Source: Paenibacillus sedimenti (GTDB lineage Bacteria; Bacillota; Bacilli; Paenibacillales; NBRC-103111). Taken from it: DNA of 64,000 bases. A program made the translations under genes and the position numbers. The stretch spans positions 209,824-273,823 of the forward strand of contig NZ_JACVVD010000010.1 in the NCBI RefSeq assembly GCF_014534655.1. The letters are read 5' to 3'. Under the pieces are notes generated by a model. The model did not search any database. It was not told the origin of the DNA and saw nothing but the letters and a program-made list of their open reading frames with translations. How positions within the stretch are numbered: position 1 is the first letter of the stretch; each line of letters starts with the position of its first letter. Positions 34,535-41,652 of the stretch are shown one piece after another.

Positions 34535-35743
34535 GTGAGTGAGCCATTAACAACGAAAGATGAAACTGAGGTTCAAATTCAAAGTGTAACCTACACGTTA
34601 TGGGGACTATTCTTGTATTTTCTTAAGTTAGGCACTTGGGGATTCGGGGGACCTGTTGCGTTAACTGGGTATATGTATCGAGACCTTGTTGAAAAACGCG
34701 GTTGGATTCCAGAAGCCGACTATAAGGATGGTTTAGCATTGGCACAGCTTGCTCCCGGTCCCTTGGCGGCTCAACTAGCGATTTATCTCGGGTACGTCCA
34801 TTACCGTATTCTCGGAGCAACATTAGTGGGCATTGCTTTTGTTATTCCTTCATTTTTGATGGTCGTTGCTTTAGGTTGGGCATATGTTCGATTTGGCGGT
34901 ATAACATGGATGCAGGCTGTATTTTATGCAGTAGGAGCCAGTGTTATTGGAATAATCGCGTTTAGTGCTTATAAACTAACCACCAAAACCATTGGCAAGG
35001 ATTGGTTACTATGGACTATTTTCTTGATGGCAGGTGCAGTGACAGTAATTACAGAATCTGAGAGTGTTCTTTTGTTTCTTGGGGCAGGAATCATATACTG
35101 GTTGGTAAAACAACCACCGAAGAAATTGTGGAGAAAATCAAAACTTAATAGTTTTTCACCTTTTCCAGTTGTCACGGCAATTGGTGGCTTAGCGGTTTCC
35201 AGTAATGGTAATGATACTTTATGGAGCATCTTTACTTTCTTTACAAAAGCAGGAGCATTTGTATTTGGGAGTGGTCTTGCTATCGTACCTTTCCTTTATA
35301 GTGGTGTGGTAAAAGAGTATGGTTGGCTAGATGCCCAACAATTCCTTGATGCAGTAGCAGTAGCAATGATTACTCCGGGACCTGTAGTAATAACAACCGG
35401 ATTTATTGGTTATTTGGTAGCCGGGTTTCCGGGTGCTAGTGTTGCCGCTATTGCTACCTTCCTCCCCTGTTACCTACTGACCATCATTCCTGCTCCGTTT
35501 TTTAAGAAGTACGGCAAACTACCCGGAATCAATGCTTTTGTTAATGGGGTAACAGCGGCGGCAACAGGTGCCATAAGCGGTGCAGTTATTGTACTTGGTC
35601 AAAGATCGATTATCGATATTCCTACAGCTTTGCTTGCCCTAATAACTCTTGTATTATTATGGAAGAACAAAAAGGTTTCAGAACCCGTTATTATCCTTGT
35701 ATCAGCTATTATTGGATTATTTTTATACCCTATGATGCATTAA
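34535..35743 (+). CDS. chrA: chromate transporter ChrA (long chain)
   Basis: A 402-residue CHR-family exporter with two homologous halves. The N-terminal half has FLKLGTWGFGGPVALTGYM and ALAQLAPGPLAAQLAIYLG; the C-terminal half repeats the pattern as KAGAFVFGSGLAIVPFLYSGVV and AVAMITPGPVVITTGFIG. About ten membrane spans. It exports chromate and perhaps other oxyanions. GTG start with AAGGAGGG upstream. Codon use is clearly more AT-rich than in the flanking catalases, suggesting acquisition together with chrB. Confidence 0.93.
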   Translation: MSEPLTTKDETEVQIQSVTYTLWGLFLYFLKLGTWGFGGPVALTGYMYRDLVEKRGWIPEADYKDGLALAQLAPGPLAAQLAIYLGYVHYRILGATLVGIAFVIPSFLMVVALGWAYVRFGGITWMQAVFYAVGASVIGIIAFSAYKLTTKTIGKDWLLWTIFLMAGAVTVITESESVLLFLGAGIIYWLVKQPPKKLWRKSKLNSFSPFPVVTAIGGLAVSSNGNDTLWSIFTFFTKAGAFVFGSGLAIVPFLYSGVVKEYGWLDAQQFLDAVAVAMITPGPVVITTGFIGYLVAGFPGASVAAIATFLPCYLLTIIPAPFFKKYGKLPGINAFVNGVTAAATGAISGAVIVLGQRSIIDIPTALLALITLVLLWKNKKVSEPVIILVSAIIGLFLYPMMH

Positions 35744-35759
35744 TTAGGCGGTGAAATTA

Positions 35760-36191
35760 GTGCAGAACTGGTTACATTTATTGTATAAACTTCCTCGTAA
35801 TCCGAGTAAAACCCGTGTTTACGTATGGCGAAAACTTAAGCGTATAGGTGCTATTCTCCTGCATGAATCCGTTTGGTGCCTTCCTTGTACACCAAAAACA
35901 AAAGAACAATTCCAATGGATTGTACTGGAAATACAAGAACTTGGCGGAGAAGCTTCGCTTTGGGAATCACATCTTGTATTAGGAGGACAGGACGAAACCA
36001 TTATAAAAGAGTTCACTGAACAAGTGGACCAAGAGTATATTGCAATCATTGACGAACTGAAAAGGGTACAATATGACCTTGTTTCATTAACTAAAAAATA
36101 TCATCAGGTTAAATCACAAGATTATTTTCAATCTGAACTAGGGAAACGTGTATTGGAGGAACTGCAAGGTGCTAGAGGGAGGGACCAATAA
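35760..36191 (+). CDS. chrB: ChrB N-terminal-domain protein
   Basis: A 143-residue protein matching the N-terminal domain of ChrB (LLYKLPRNPSKTRVYVWRKLKRIG, LHESVWCLPCTPKTKEQFQW), followed by a helical segment. In proteobacteria ChrB is one protein of about 310 residues containing this and the domain encoded by the next gene, and it acts as the chromate-sensitive regulator of chrA. Here the two are separate genes. GTG 35760 follows AGGCGGTG by 6 nt; GTG 35751 is possible. The stop overlaps the next start by one base (TAATG). Confidence 0.85.
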   Translation: MQNWLHLLYKLPRNPSKTRVYVWRKLKRIGAILLHESVWCLPCTPKTKEQFQWIVLEIQELGGEASLWESHLVLGGQDETIIKEFTEQVDQEYIAIIDELKRVQYDLVSLTKKYHQVKSQDYFQSELGKRVLEELQGARGRDQ

Positions 36192-36613
36192 TGAGTTGGG
36201 TTACTTGGGAAAATGTTGGTGTAGATAGGATGGCATGTGCTTGGCTGATTAGAAAATGTATTGATTCGGATGCGGAATTTTTATTTATACCTGTAGGTCA
36301 TAAGCCCTTACCCGAGGGGGCTGAACCGTTTGATTTACCGGGAGTTCGACTTACCCATCGTAGAGGTCATTGTACATTCCATACCATGCTAAAAGAATTT
36401 GAAATTAAAGACCCCGTTTTGGAACGTATCGCACGGATTGTAGATGAAGCAGATACAGTTCAGGAAGCATTTTTAGAACCTGTAGCACCGGGTTTAGATT
36501 TTATTTGTGATGGAATCCGAATGACCTCCCCCGATGATTTAACTGCTTTAGATAGAGGCGGGTTGATTTTTGAAGGTTTATATTCACGAATATCCTCGGA
36601 AAAAGTGCAATAA
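36191..36613 (+). CDS. ChrB C-terminal-domain protein
   Basis: A 140-residue protein corresponding to the C-terminal domain of ChrB: WVTWENVGVDRMACAWLIRK at the start, then FLFIPVG, CTFHTMLKEFEIKDPVLERIA and GLDFICDGIRM. GGGAGGG is 7 nt before the ATG, and it is coupled by a one-base overlap to the N-domain gene. Together chrA, chrB-N and chrB-C make one chromate resistance operon with a split regulator. Confidence 0.85.
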   Translation: MSWVTWENVGVDRMACAWLIRKCIDSDAEFLFIPVGHKPLPEGAEPFDLPGVRLTHRRGHCTFHTMLKEFEIKDPVLERIARIVDEADTVQEAFLEPVAPGLDFICDGIRMTSPDDLTALDRGGLIFEGLYSRISSEKVQ

Positions 36614-36636
36614 AAAAGAACCGACTACATCGGTTC
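36611..36636 (-). terminator. terminator for the WYL regulator transcript
   Basis: GAACCGA/TCGGTTC around a 5-nt loop followed on the minus strand by TTTTTTAT. It may also weakly serve the chr operon. Confidence 0.65.
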
Positions 36637-36711
36637 ATTAGAGCAAGCACTATTCCTTCGGACACATATAGTCGTAACCTGGGTTCAAGATGAATCGGAA
36701 ACGGGACCTTT

Positions 36712-37623
36712 TCAAAAATAGTTCTCCATCATTTTATTTAAATAAATTCGAAAGTCTTCAACATACGTTTTGGGCTCTACGATTATTAGATTTGTGCCGA
36801 AGCTTGCTAAAAATTGAAATCCCGTACTGTTTTGAGGGACATAAATTGTTGCTAATAAATATTCCGAATTATAGTTTTCAATACTCTTTCGACCGTACCT
36901 TTCAATGAATTGATCTTTTATGCTAGGCGAAATCAATGCCTTAATAGCGACTAGTTGCGGTTGATAACTCGCTTCGCGTTCTTGCTCTAATAAATATTCT
37001 CTAGGGTTAAATGTTTTTTCATCCATATTCAGATTATCGATCCGAGATAATTTAAACGTTCTATACCTCGTACGATGTAAACAGAATCCTTTCAGATACC
37101 AACTCGTTTCGCTAAAATGAAGTTGATACGGCTCGACGATTCTATTCGTCGTAGTGCCATTTTTATCTATATAATCAAATGAAACTAACCTTCTCTTTAA
37201 TATTGATTCTTGACATTTCTTCAAGGTTTGAAAAATCTCAGACCGACCCTCCCAATCATAAAATGACATTAGAATTGAACTATTCAGAGACAATGGGCTA
37301 ACCATTGCTTCTATTTTTTTTATTGTCATTTCAACTTCTTCGCTAATTAGAATTTGTTCCAATCCGCCGAGCGCAGTTAATATATTCTCTAAGTCGGAGC
37401 TGCTCAAAAGACGTTTATCAACCTTGTATTCATCCATAATACCGTAGCCGCCATTAACTCCATTGATAGAATAGATCGGGATGTTTGATAAGCTCAGTGT
37501 TTCCATATCGCGAAGAATAGTTCTTTTGGAAACGTTAAATAATTGCGCGAATTCTGTTGTTGAAACGACATCTTTTTTCAGCAATATCATTATGATAGAA
37601 ATTAGTCTCTCAACCTTGTCCAT
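36712..37623 (-). CDS. WYL-domain transcriptional regulator
   Basis: A 303-residue regulator with an N-terminal HTH (DVVSTTEFAQLFNVSKRTILRDMETLS), a linker helix region, and a WYL domain (residues about 145-220) with LVSFDYIDKNG, EPYQLHFSETSWYLKGFC and RTFKLSRIDNL. Such YafY-like regulators respond to a small ligand through the WYL pocket. It diverges from the PhnB-type gene over a perfect inverted repeat, so it likely controls both. AT-rich codon use as in the chr genes. Confidence 0.88.
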   Translation of the reverse strand: MDKVERLISIIMILLKKDVVSTTEFAQLFNVSKRTILRDMETLSLSNIPIYSINGVNGGYGIMDEYKVDKRLLSSSDLENILTALGGLEQILISEEVEMTIKKIEAMVSPLSLNSSILMSFYDWEGRSEIFQTLKKCQESILKRRLVSFDYIDKNGTTTNRIVEPYQLHFSETSWYLKGFCLHRTRYRTFKLSRIDNLNMDEKTFNPREYLLEQEREASYQPQLVAIKALISPSIKDQFIERYGRKSIENYNSEYLLATIYVPQNSTGFQFLASFGTNLIIVEPKTYVEDFRIYLNKMMENYF

Positions 37624-37657
37624 ATTTCCCCCTCTTTTTTCTCTACTTAATCCAAGA

Positions 37658-37681
37658 AAGGTGACATACAGCTGTCACCTT
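37658..37681. promoter_or_regulatory. perfect 9-bp inverted repeat, probable WYL-regulator operator
   Basis: AAGGTGACA (37658-37666), 6 nt, TGTCACCTT (37673-37681), centred between the divergent WYL regulator and PhnB-type gene and adjacent to a TATACTAT -10-like sequence on the plus side. Confidence 0.75.
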
Positions 37682-37725
37682 TTATAAATTATACTATATT
37701 TATCACAAGAAGGAGGTATTGCCTT

Positions 37726-38190
37726 ATGTCAGCTATTGCATATTTAAACTTTGATGGAATTGCAGAACAAGTGATTGAATTTTATTCGGAGGCCTTACAT
37801 GCAAATGAAGTAAAAAAAGTTAAATTCAAGGATTTTCCACAAGATCCAAACTATCCACTGCCAGAAAATGAGTTAACTATGATCATGGAGTCTTCAATGG
37901 AATTCGCAGGCGGGAAAATAATGATGTCGGATCTTTTGCCTTCCATGAAGATGGTAACAGGTGAGTTGGTGAAAGGAAATAATGTATTGATTAGTCTAGT
38001 CATCGACGATAAACAAAAACTGGAAGAATACTTTAATAATTTGTCTGTTGGCGGTAATGTTTTGATGCCGTTATCCAACACTCCTTGGTCTTCGTGCTTT
38101 GGAATGTTAGTTGATAAGTTTGGGGTTTCCTGGAAATTTAATAGTGACGCAAATAAGTTTCTTGATAAAGTCATTTCCGATAAACGGTAA
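37726..38190 (+). CDS. PhnB-like VOC-family protein
   Basis: A 154-residue single-module VOC protein: AIAYLNFDGIAEQVIEFYSEAL at the start, then MESSMEFAGGKIMMSDL and, near the end, WSSCFGMLVDKFGVSWKFN, the usual PhnB / 3-demethylubiquinone-methyltransferase-like layout. AGAAGGAGG precedes the ATG. The natural substrate is unknown. Probably the inducible target of the adjacent WYL regulator. Confidence 0.85.
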   Translation: MSAIAYLNFDGIAEQVIEFYSEALHANEVKKVKFKDFPQDPNYPLPENELTMIMESSMEFAGGKIMMSDLLPSMKMVTGELVKGNNVLISLVIDDKQKLEEYFNNLSVGGNVLMPLSNTPWSSCFGMLVDKFGVSWKFNSDANKFLDKVISDKR

Positions 38191-38202
38191 CCCGTTTTAA
38201 AA

Positions 38203-38235
38203 AATGGTCTTGCAATTGAAGACCATTTTTTTTAT
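38203..38235 (+). terminator. terminator after the PhnB-like gene
   Basis: AAAATGGTCTT/AAGACCATTTT around GCAATTG, then a T-run. Confidence 0.9.
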
Positions 38236-38280
38236 GTACCTTTTGTCCTAAAAGATTTTAGAAGGGATATTATTTTATCT

Positions 38281-38850
38281 ATGGAAACTGAAAATCTGAT
38301 TCCGACAAAATTAAGAGAAGATCTGAGGACTTGGCTGCAGGAAAATTGTAAGACTGAGAAGTCTTGCTGGATATTGGTTAGTATGACGCCCACCCCTAAT
38401 ATATTGTTATATTTGGACGCGGTCGAGGAAGCTTTGTGCTTCGGATGGATCGATGGAGTCAAAAAGAAAATTTCTGAAACGGAGCTGGCTCAGAGGCTGT
38501 CTCCTAGAAGTAAAACAAGTTCATGGACTGAATTAAATAAAGAACGTGTCCGCCGCCTCGAAAAGTTGGGGTTAATGAGAGACGAAGGAAGAATGGTTCT
38601 TCCTGATATGGATCACAATTCTTTTAGAATTGATGAAGTTATAGAGCAAAGGCTAAAAGAGGAAAAGCAAGTATACGACAATTTCATGTCATTTCCAGAT
38701 CTCTATAAAAGAGTTCGAATCGACACGATACAAAGCAATAAGAATCAGCCAGAATTGTTTAGGAGCAGATTAGACAAATTCATAACAAACACTAGAGAAA
38801 ACAAAATGTACGGTCAATGGAATGATAACGGACGTCTACTAGATTATTAA
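38281..38850 (+). CDS. YdeI/OmpD-associated family protein
   Basis: A 189-residue protein with LREDLRTWLQENCKTEKSCWIL, EALCFGWIDGVKKK, RLSPRSKTSSWTELNKERVRRL and a C-terminal extension. The W-I-D-G and SPR-x-K-x-S-W elements define the YdeI family, linked in some bacteria to bacteriocin or peptide tolerance, though the mechanism is unknown. The SD is distant (AGAAGGG, about 15 nt). AT-rich like the three units before it. Confidence 0.85.
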   Translation: METENLIPTKLREDLRTWLQENCKTEKSCWILVSMTPTPNILLYLDAVEEALCFGWIDGVKKKISETELAQRLSPRSKTSSWTELNKERVRRLEKLGLMRDEGRMVLPDMDHNSFRIDEVIEQRLKEEKQVYDNFMSFPDLYKRVRIDTIQSNKNQPELFRSRLDKFITNTRENKMYGQWNDNGRLLDY

Positions 38851-38941
38851 GATGCTCTGCTGGACAAGTTTACAAGTGGCCAGTAGTTTCCTTGATACAT
38901 CAGGGGTTCGGTTTTACGAAGTCTTCTCTCCGTAAAAGCCA

Positions 38942-39005
38942 AAACAAAAAGCGCTGCCAGCGCGCCTGAGAGAATCAAACGTTCTCTCCAGACACGCCGC
39001 AGCGC
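38942..39005 (-). terminator. terminator of the xanthine dehydrogenase-Rieske operon
   Basis: GCGCTGC/GCAGCGC outer stem and GAGAGAA/TTCTCTC inner stem, followed on the minus strand by TTTTTGTTTTG. Confidence 0.85.
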
Positions 39006-39014
39006 CCAACACAT

Positions 39015-39998
39015 CTAGGCTGTCCCGAAGGTGACGCCCAGCTCCCGCAGCCGCTTGCGGTACGCGATGCTCAAGCGGTCGCACTTCAAATGCAGCTCCG
39101 CTTGCAGGTCCAGCGGCAGCAGCTCCGGCTTCTGGTTTTCGACCATTTCCCGGTCCTGCTCGATGAGCCGGTCCTGGAATGCCACGAAAACCTCGTCCGC
39201 CTCATCCAGCGCATAGTTGCGCTGTTTCAGCATAAAAGCTTTACTGTGCTTTTCGGTCTCCGGCAGCACCATCAAAAACAACCGGAAGATGTGATCCGTC
39301 GCATCGTCCCGTTTGGTGAAAGCCACGCACAGCGGGCTGAACACCTCGTACACGTACCGGCTATGTATGCCGCGTCCCGTGCCGTCAGCATCGGGTTGGT
39401 ACACGACGATTTCGTCCGACCTCAGCACGCCGTCTACTTCGTGCACGTGATAATCCGCGATTTCCGCGAATTCACTATCGCCCAGCAGCCCCTCATGGAC
39501 GAACATGAGGTGGGATACATCGAGGAAATTCTCAATAATGCGGGGGCCTGCAGCCTCTAACGCGTACGGTCCCATGAACACTTCCTTGAAACCGTCTTGA
39601 ATATGCCGGCTAACTACAGGCAGTAGACTTACAGGTTCGCCTAAGCATACCCAAATCAGGCCATGCACCTCCACGCACGAATACGCGATTGCTTTCGCCT
39701 TGGACGGTATCGCCTGACCCGCAGGCAGCGAGGGGATTCGCGTACAGGCTCCGCAGCTATTATACGACCAGCCATGGTACGCGCACACCAGTTCGTCGCC
39801 GGCCACTTTGCCCAGCGATAACGGTACGCCCCGGTGTATGCATAGATCCTTGAAAGCGTGGACGCCTTGCGCCGTACGGAACACGACGACTTTTTCATCA
39901 AGAACCCGAACTGCAATCGGCCGCTCCGTCAAGGCTGACGACAACAACACCGGATGCCATTCGTCAAGTAAAGCTGTATCAAGGCGGATCGTTGTCAT
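39015..39998 (-). CDS. Rieske-type oxygenase, probable purine-related (HpxD-like)
   Basis: A 327-residue oxygenase alpha subunit. The Rieske ligands appear as LCIHRG and CAYHGWSYN with 16 residues between them, and the mononuclear iron site as NFLDVSHLMFVHEG. In Klebsiella, HpxD is a Rieske oxygenase for hypoxanthine oxidation, and in Pseudomonas related Rieske enzymes N-demethylate methylxanthines. As the last gene in the xanthine dehydrogenase operon it could do either; no reductase partner lies nearby. ATG 39998 is 9 nt after AAGGGA. Confidence 0.85.
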   Translation of the reverse strand: MTTIRLDTALLDEWHPVLLSSALTERPIAVRVLDEKVVVFRTAQGVHAFKDLCIHRGVPLSLGKVAGDELVCAYHGWSYNSCGACTRIPSLPAGQAIPSKAKAIAYSCVEVHGLIWVCLGEPVSLLPVVSRHIQDGFKEVFMGPYALEAAGPRIIENFLDVSHLMFVHEGLLGDSEFAEIADYHVHEVDGVLRSDEIVVYQPDADGTGRGIHSRYVYEVFSPLCVAFTKRDDATDHIFRLFLMVLPETEKHSKAFMLKQRNYALDEADEVFVAFQDRLIEQDREMVENQKPELLPLDLQAELHLKCDRLSIAYRKRLRELGVTFGTA

Positions 39999-40019
39999 CG
40001 TCTGCACGTCCCTTCGCTC

Positions 40020-41159
40020 TTATTTGGGAATGACACCTTTAATGCCCTTAACAAACCAGGTCGTGCCTAAAATCTCTTCGTCCGTCATCTTTTTCCCCTG
40101 CTCAAAGCGAACCTTGCCGTCTTGATCTACGATCGGACCTTGGAATACCTCAAATTTGCCGTCCAGGATCTCTTGTTTTTTCTTCAGAACCATATCTTTC
40201 ACGTCTTGCGGCACGTTTTTGCCTAATGGAGCGATATCGGTAATGCCTTCTTTCATGCTGCCAAAATAAGCTTCAGATTTCCATGTACCATCCATAACGC
40301 TTTTCACAGTCTTCACGTAGTACGGTCCCCAGTTCCATTTCGGATTGGAAATGTACGTCTCCGGAGCAAAACGGCTCATATCGGAGTCGTTCCCGATCCC
40401 CCATACGCCTCGCTCGGCGGCCGCTTGAATGCTTGCAGGCGAATCCTGATAAGCAGCCAGAACGTCCACGCCTTTATCGAGCAATGAAATGGCCGCTTGC
40501 TTTTCCGTGGCCGGATCGAACCAGGTGTTGCTCCAAACAACCGCTACGTCAATATTCGGATTTGTACTTTGTGCGCCAAGAGTGAATGCATTAATGGTAT
40601 AAATCACCTCAGGAATCGGGAACGCGCCGACATAACCGATATGATTGTTTTTCGTCATTTTACCTGCAGCCATGCCGACGAGATAGGCGCTTTGGTATTC
40701 ACGGCCCATGTAAGTACCCATGTTCGGCAGTGTTTTGTAGCCGGTTGCGTGCAGGAATTTTACGTTAGGGTGCTTTTGAGCCACTTTATACATAGGGTCC
40801 ATGTAACCGAAAGAGGTGCCGAAAATAATATCGTTCGATTGTGCCAGTTCTTCAAAAACACGCTCCGCATCCGGACCTTCAGGAATATTTTCAACCGTTG
40901 TCGCTTTGATGCCTAACTCTTTTTCGACCATGAGACGCCCCTGATCGTGCTCATAAGTCCAGCCCCCGTCGCCGGGTACGCCGATGTACACGAATGCGAC
41001 TTTAGGCAGTTTTTTCTCCGCCTGAGGTGCAGTTGTTGCAGCCGATGCCGATGCGCTAGGTGCCGCCGTCCCCGTACTGCCGGTCGTCGCCGATTGCTGA
41101 GAACAAGCCGTCACAATCATAAGCATAAGTGATGCGAAAATAAGCGTGATTTTCTTCAT
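40020..41159 (-). CDS. BMP-family purine/nucleoside-binding lipoprotein
   Basis: A 379-residue ABC-type binding lipoprotein with a lipobox (IVTAC, Cys19) and a Ser/Thr/Ala-rich linker. The BMP fold follows with KVAFVYIGVPGDGGWTYEHDQG, IFGTSFGYMDPMYKVA and HIGYVGAFPIPEVIYTINAF. BMP proteins bind nucleosides or purines. The matching permeases and ATPase lie 15 kb away in unit 3 under the same operator motif, so it is the likely binding subunit of that importer. It lies 20 nt upstream of the Rieske gene region. Confidence 0.9.
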   Translation of the reverse strand: MKKITLIFASLMLMIVTACSQQSATTGSTGTAAPSASASAATTAPQAEKKLPKVAFVYIGVPGDGGWTYEHDQGRLMVEKELGIKATTVENIPEGPDAERVFEELAQSNDIIFGTSFGYMDPMYKVAQKHPNVKFLHATGYKTLPNMGTYMGREYQSAYLVGMAAGKMTKNNHIGYVGAFPIPEVIYTINAFTLGAQSTNPNIDVAVVWSNTWFDPATEKQAAISLLDKGVDVLAAYQDSPASIQAAAERGVWGIGNDSDMSRFAPETYISNPKWNWGPYYVKTVKSVMDGTWKSEAYFGSMKEGITDIAPLGKNVPQDVKDMVLKKKQEILDGKFEVFQGPIVDQDGKVRFEQGKKMTDEEILGTTWFVKGIKGVIPK

Positions 41160-41166
41160 ATGGTTT

Positions 41167-41652
41167 CTACCCCTCTCTTTTTATCGACAACCCGCATTTT
41201 TCTACTGCCCGGAAAATACCCTCATAGCCGGTACAGCGGCATATATTGCCGCAAAGCGCTTCTTCCGCCTCCGCTCTGGTCGGACACGGATTTTGTTCCC
41301 ACAAGGCCGTCAGACTGACGACCATGCCCGCCGTGCAGTAACCGCACTGCAGCCCTCCTTCCTCTAGCATCGCTTTTTGGACGGGATGCAACTCTTCTCC
41401 AGCTGAAATGCCCTCGATCGTGACCAAACTCTTCCCTGCTGCCTGATAGGCCATGAGCAGACAGGAATTGACCGGTTTGCCGTCGAGAAGCACCATGCAG
41501 GCGCCGCAGCGTCCGATTCCACATGACACTTTCGTCCCTGTTAGCTGCAAATCGTCGCGTAATATATCAGACATCCGTTTGGATGCCGGGACCGGTATCG
41601 CCATGTCTTTGCCGTTAATCGAGCATTCGAGTACATACGTCGTGTTAATCAA
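41167..41652 (-). CDS. pucE: xanthine dehydrogenase iron-sulfur subunit
   Basis: A 161-residue subunit with two 2Fe-2S clusters: CGIGRCGACMVLLDGK with NSC, and QCGYCTAGM with CGNICRCTGY. It passes electrons from the molybdenum site to FAD. The start is a TTG that overlaps the pucD stop as TTGA. It is followed closely by the binding protein gene. Confidence 0.95.
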   Translation of the reverse strand: MINTTYVLECSINGKDMAIPVPASKRMSDILRDDLQLTGTKVSCGIGRCGACMVLLDGKPVNSCLLMAYQAAGKSLVTIEGISAGEELHPVQKAMLEEGGLQCGYCTAGMVVSLTALWEQNPCPTRAEAEEALCGNICRCTGYEGIFRAVEKCGLSIKREG

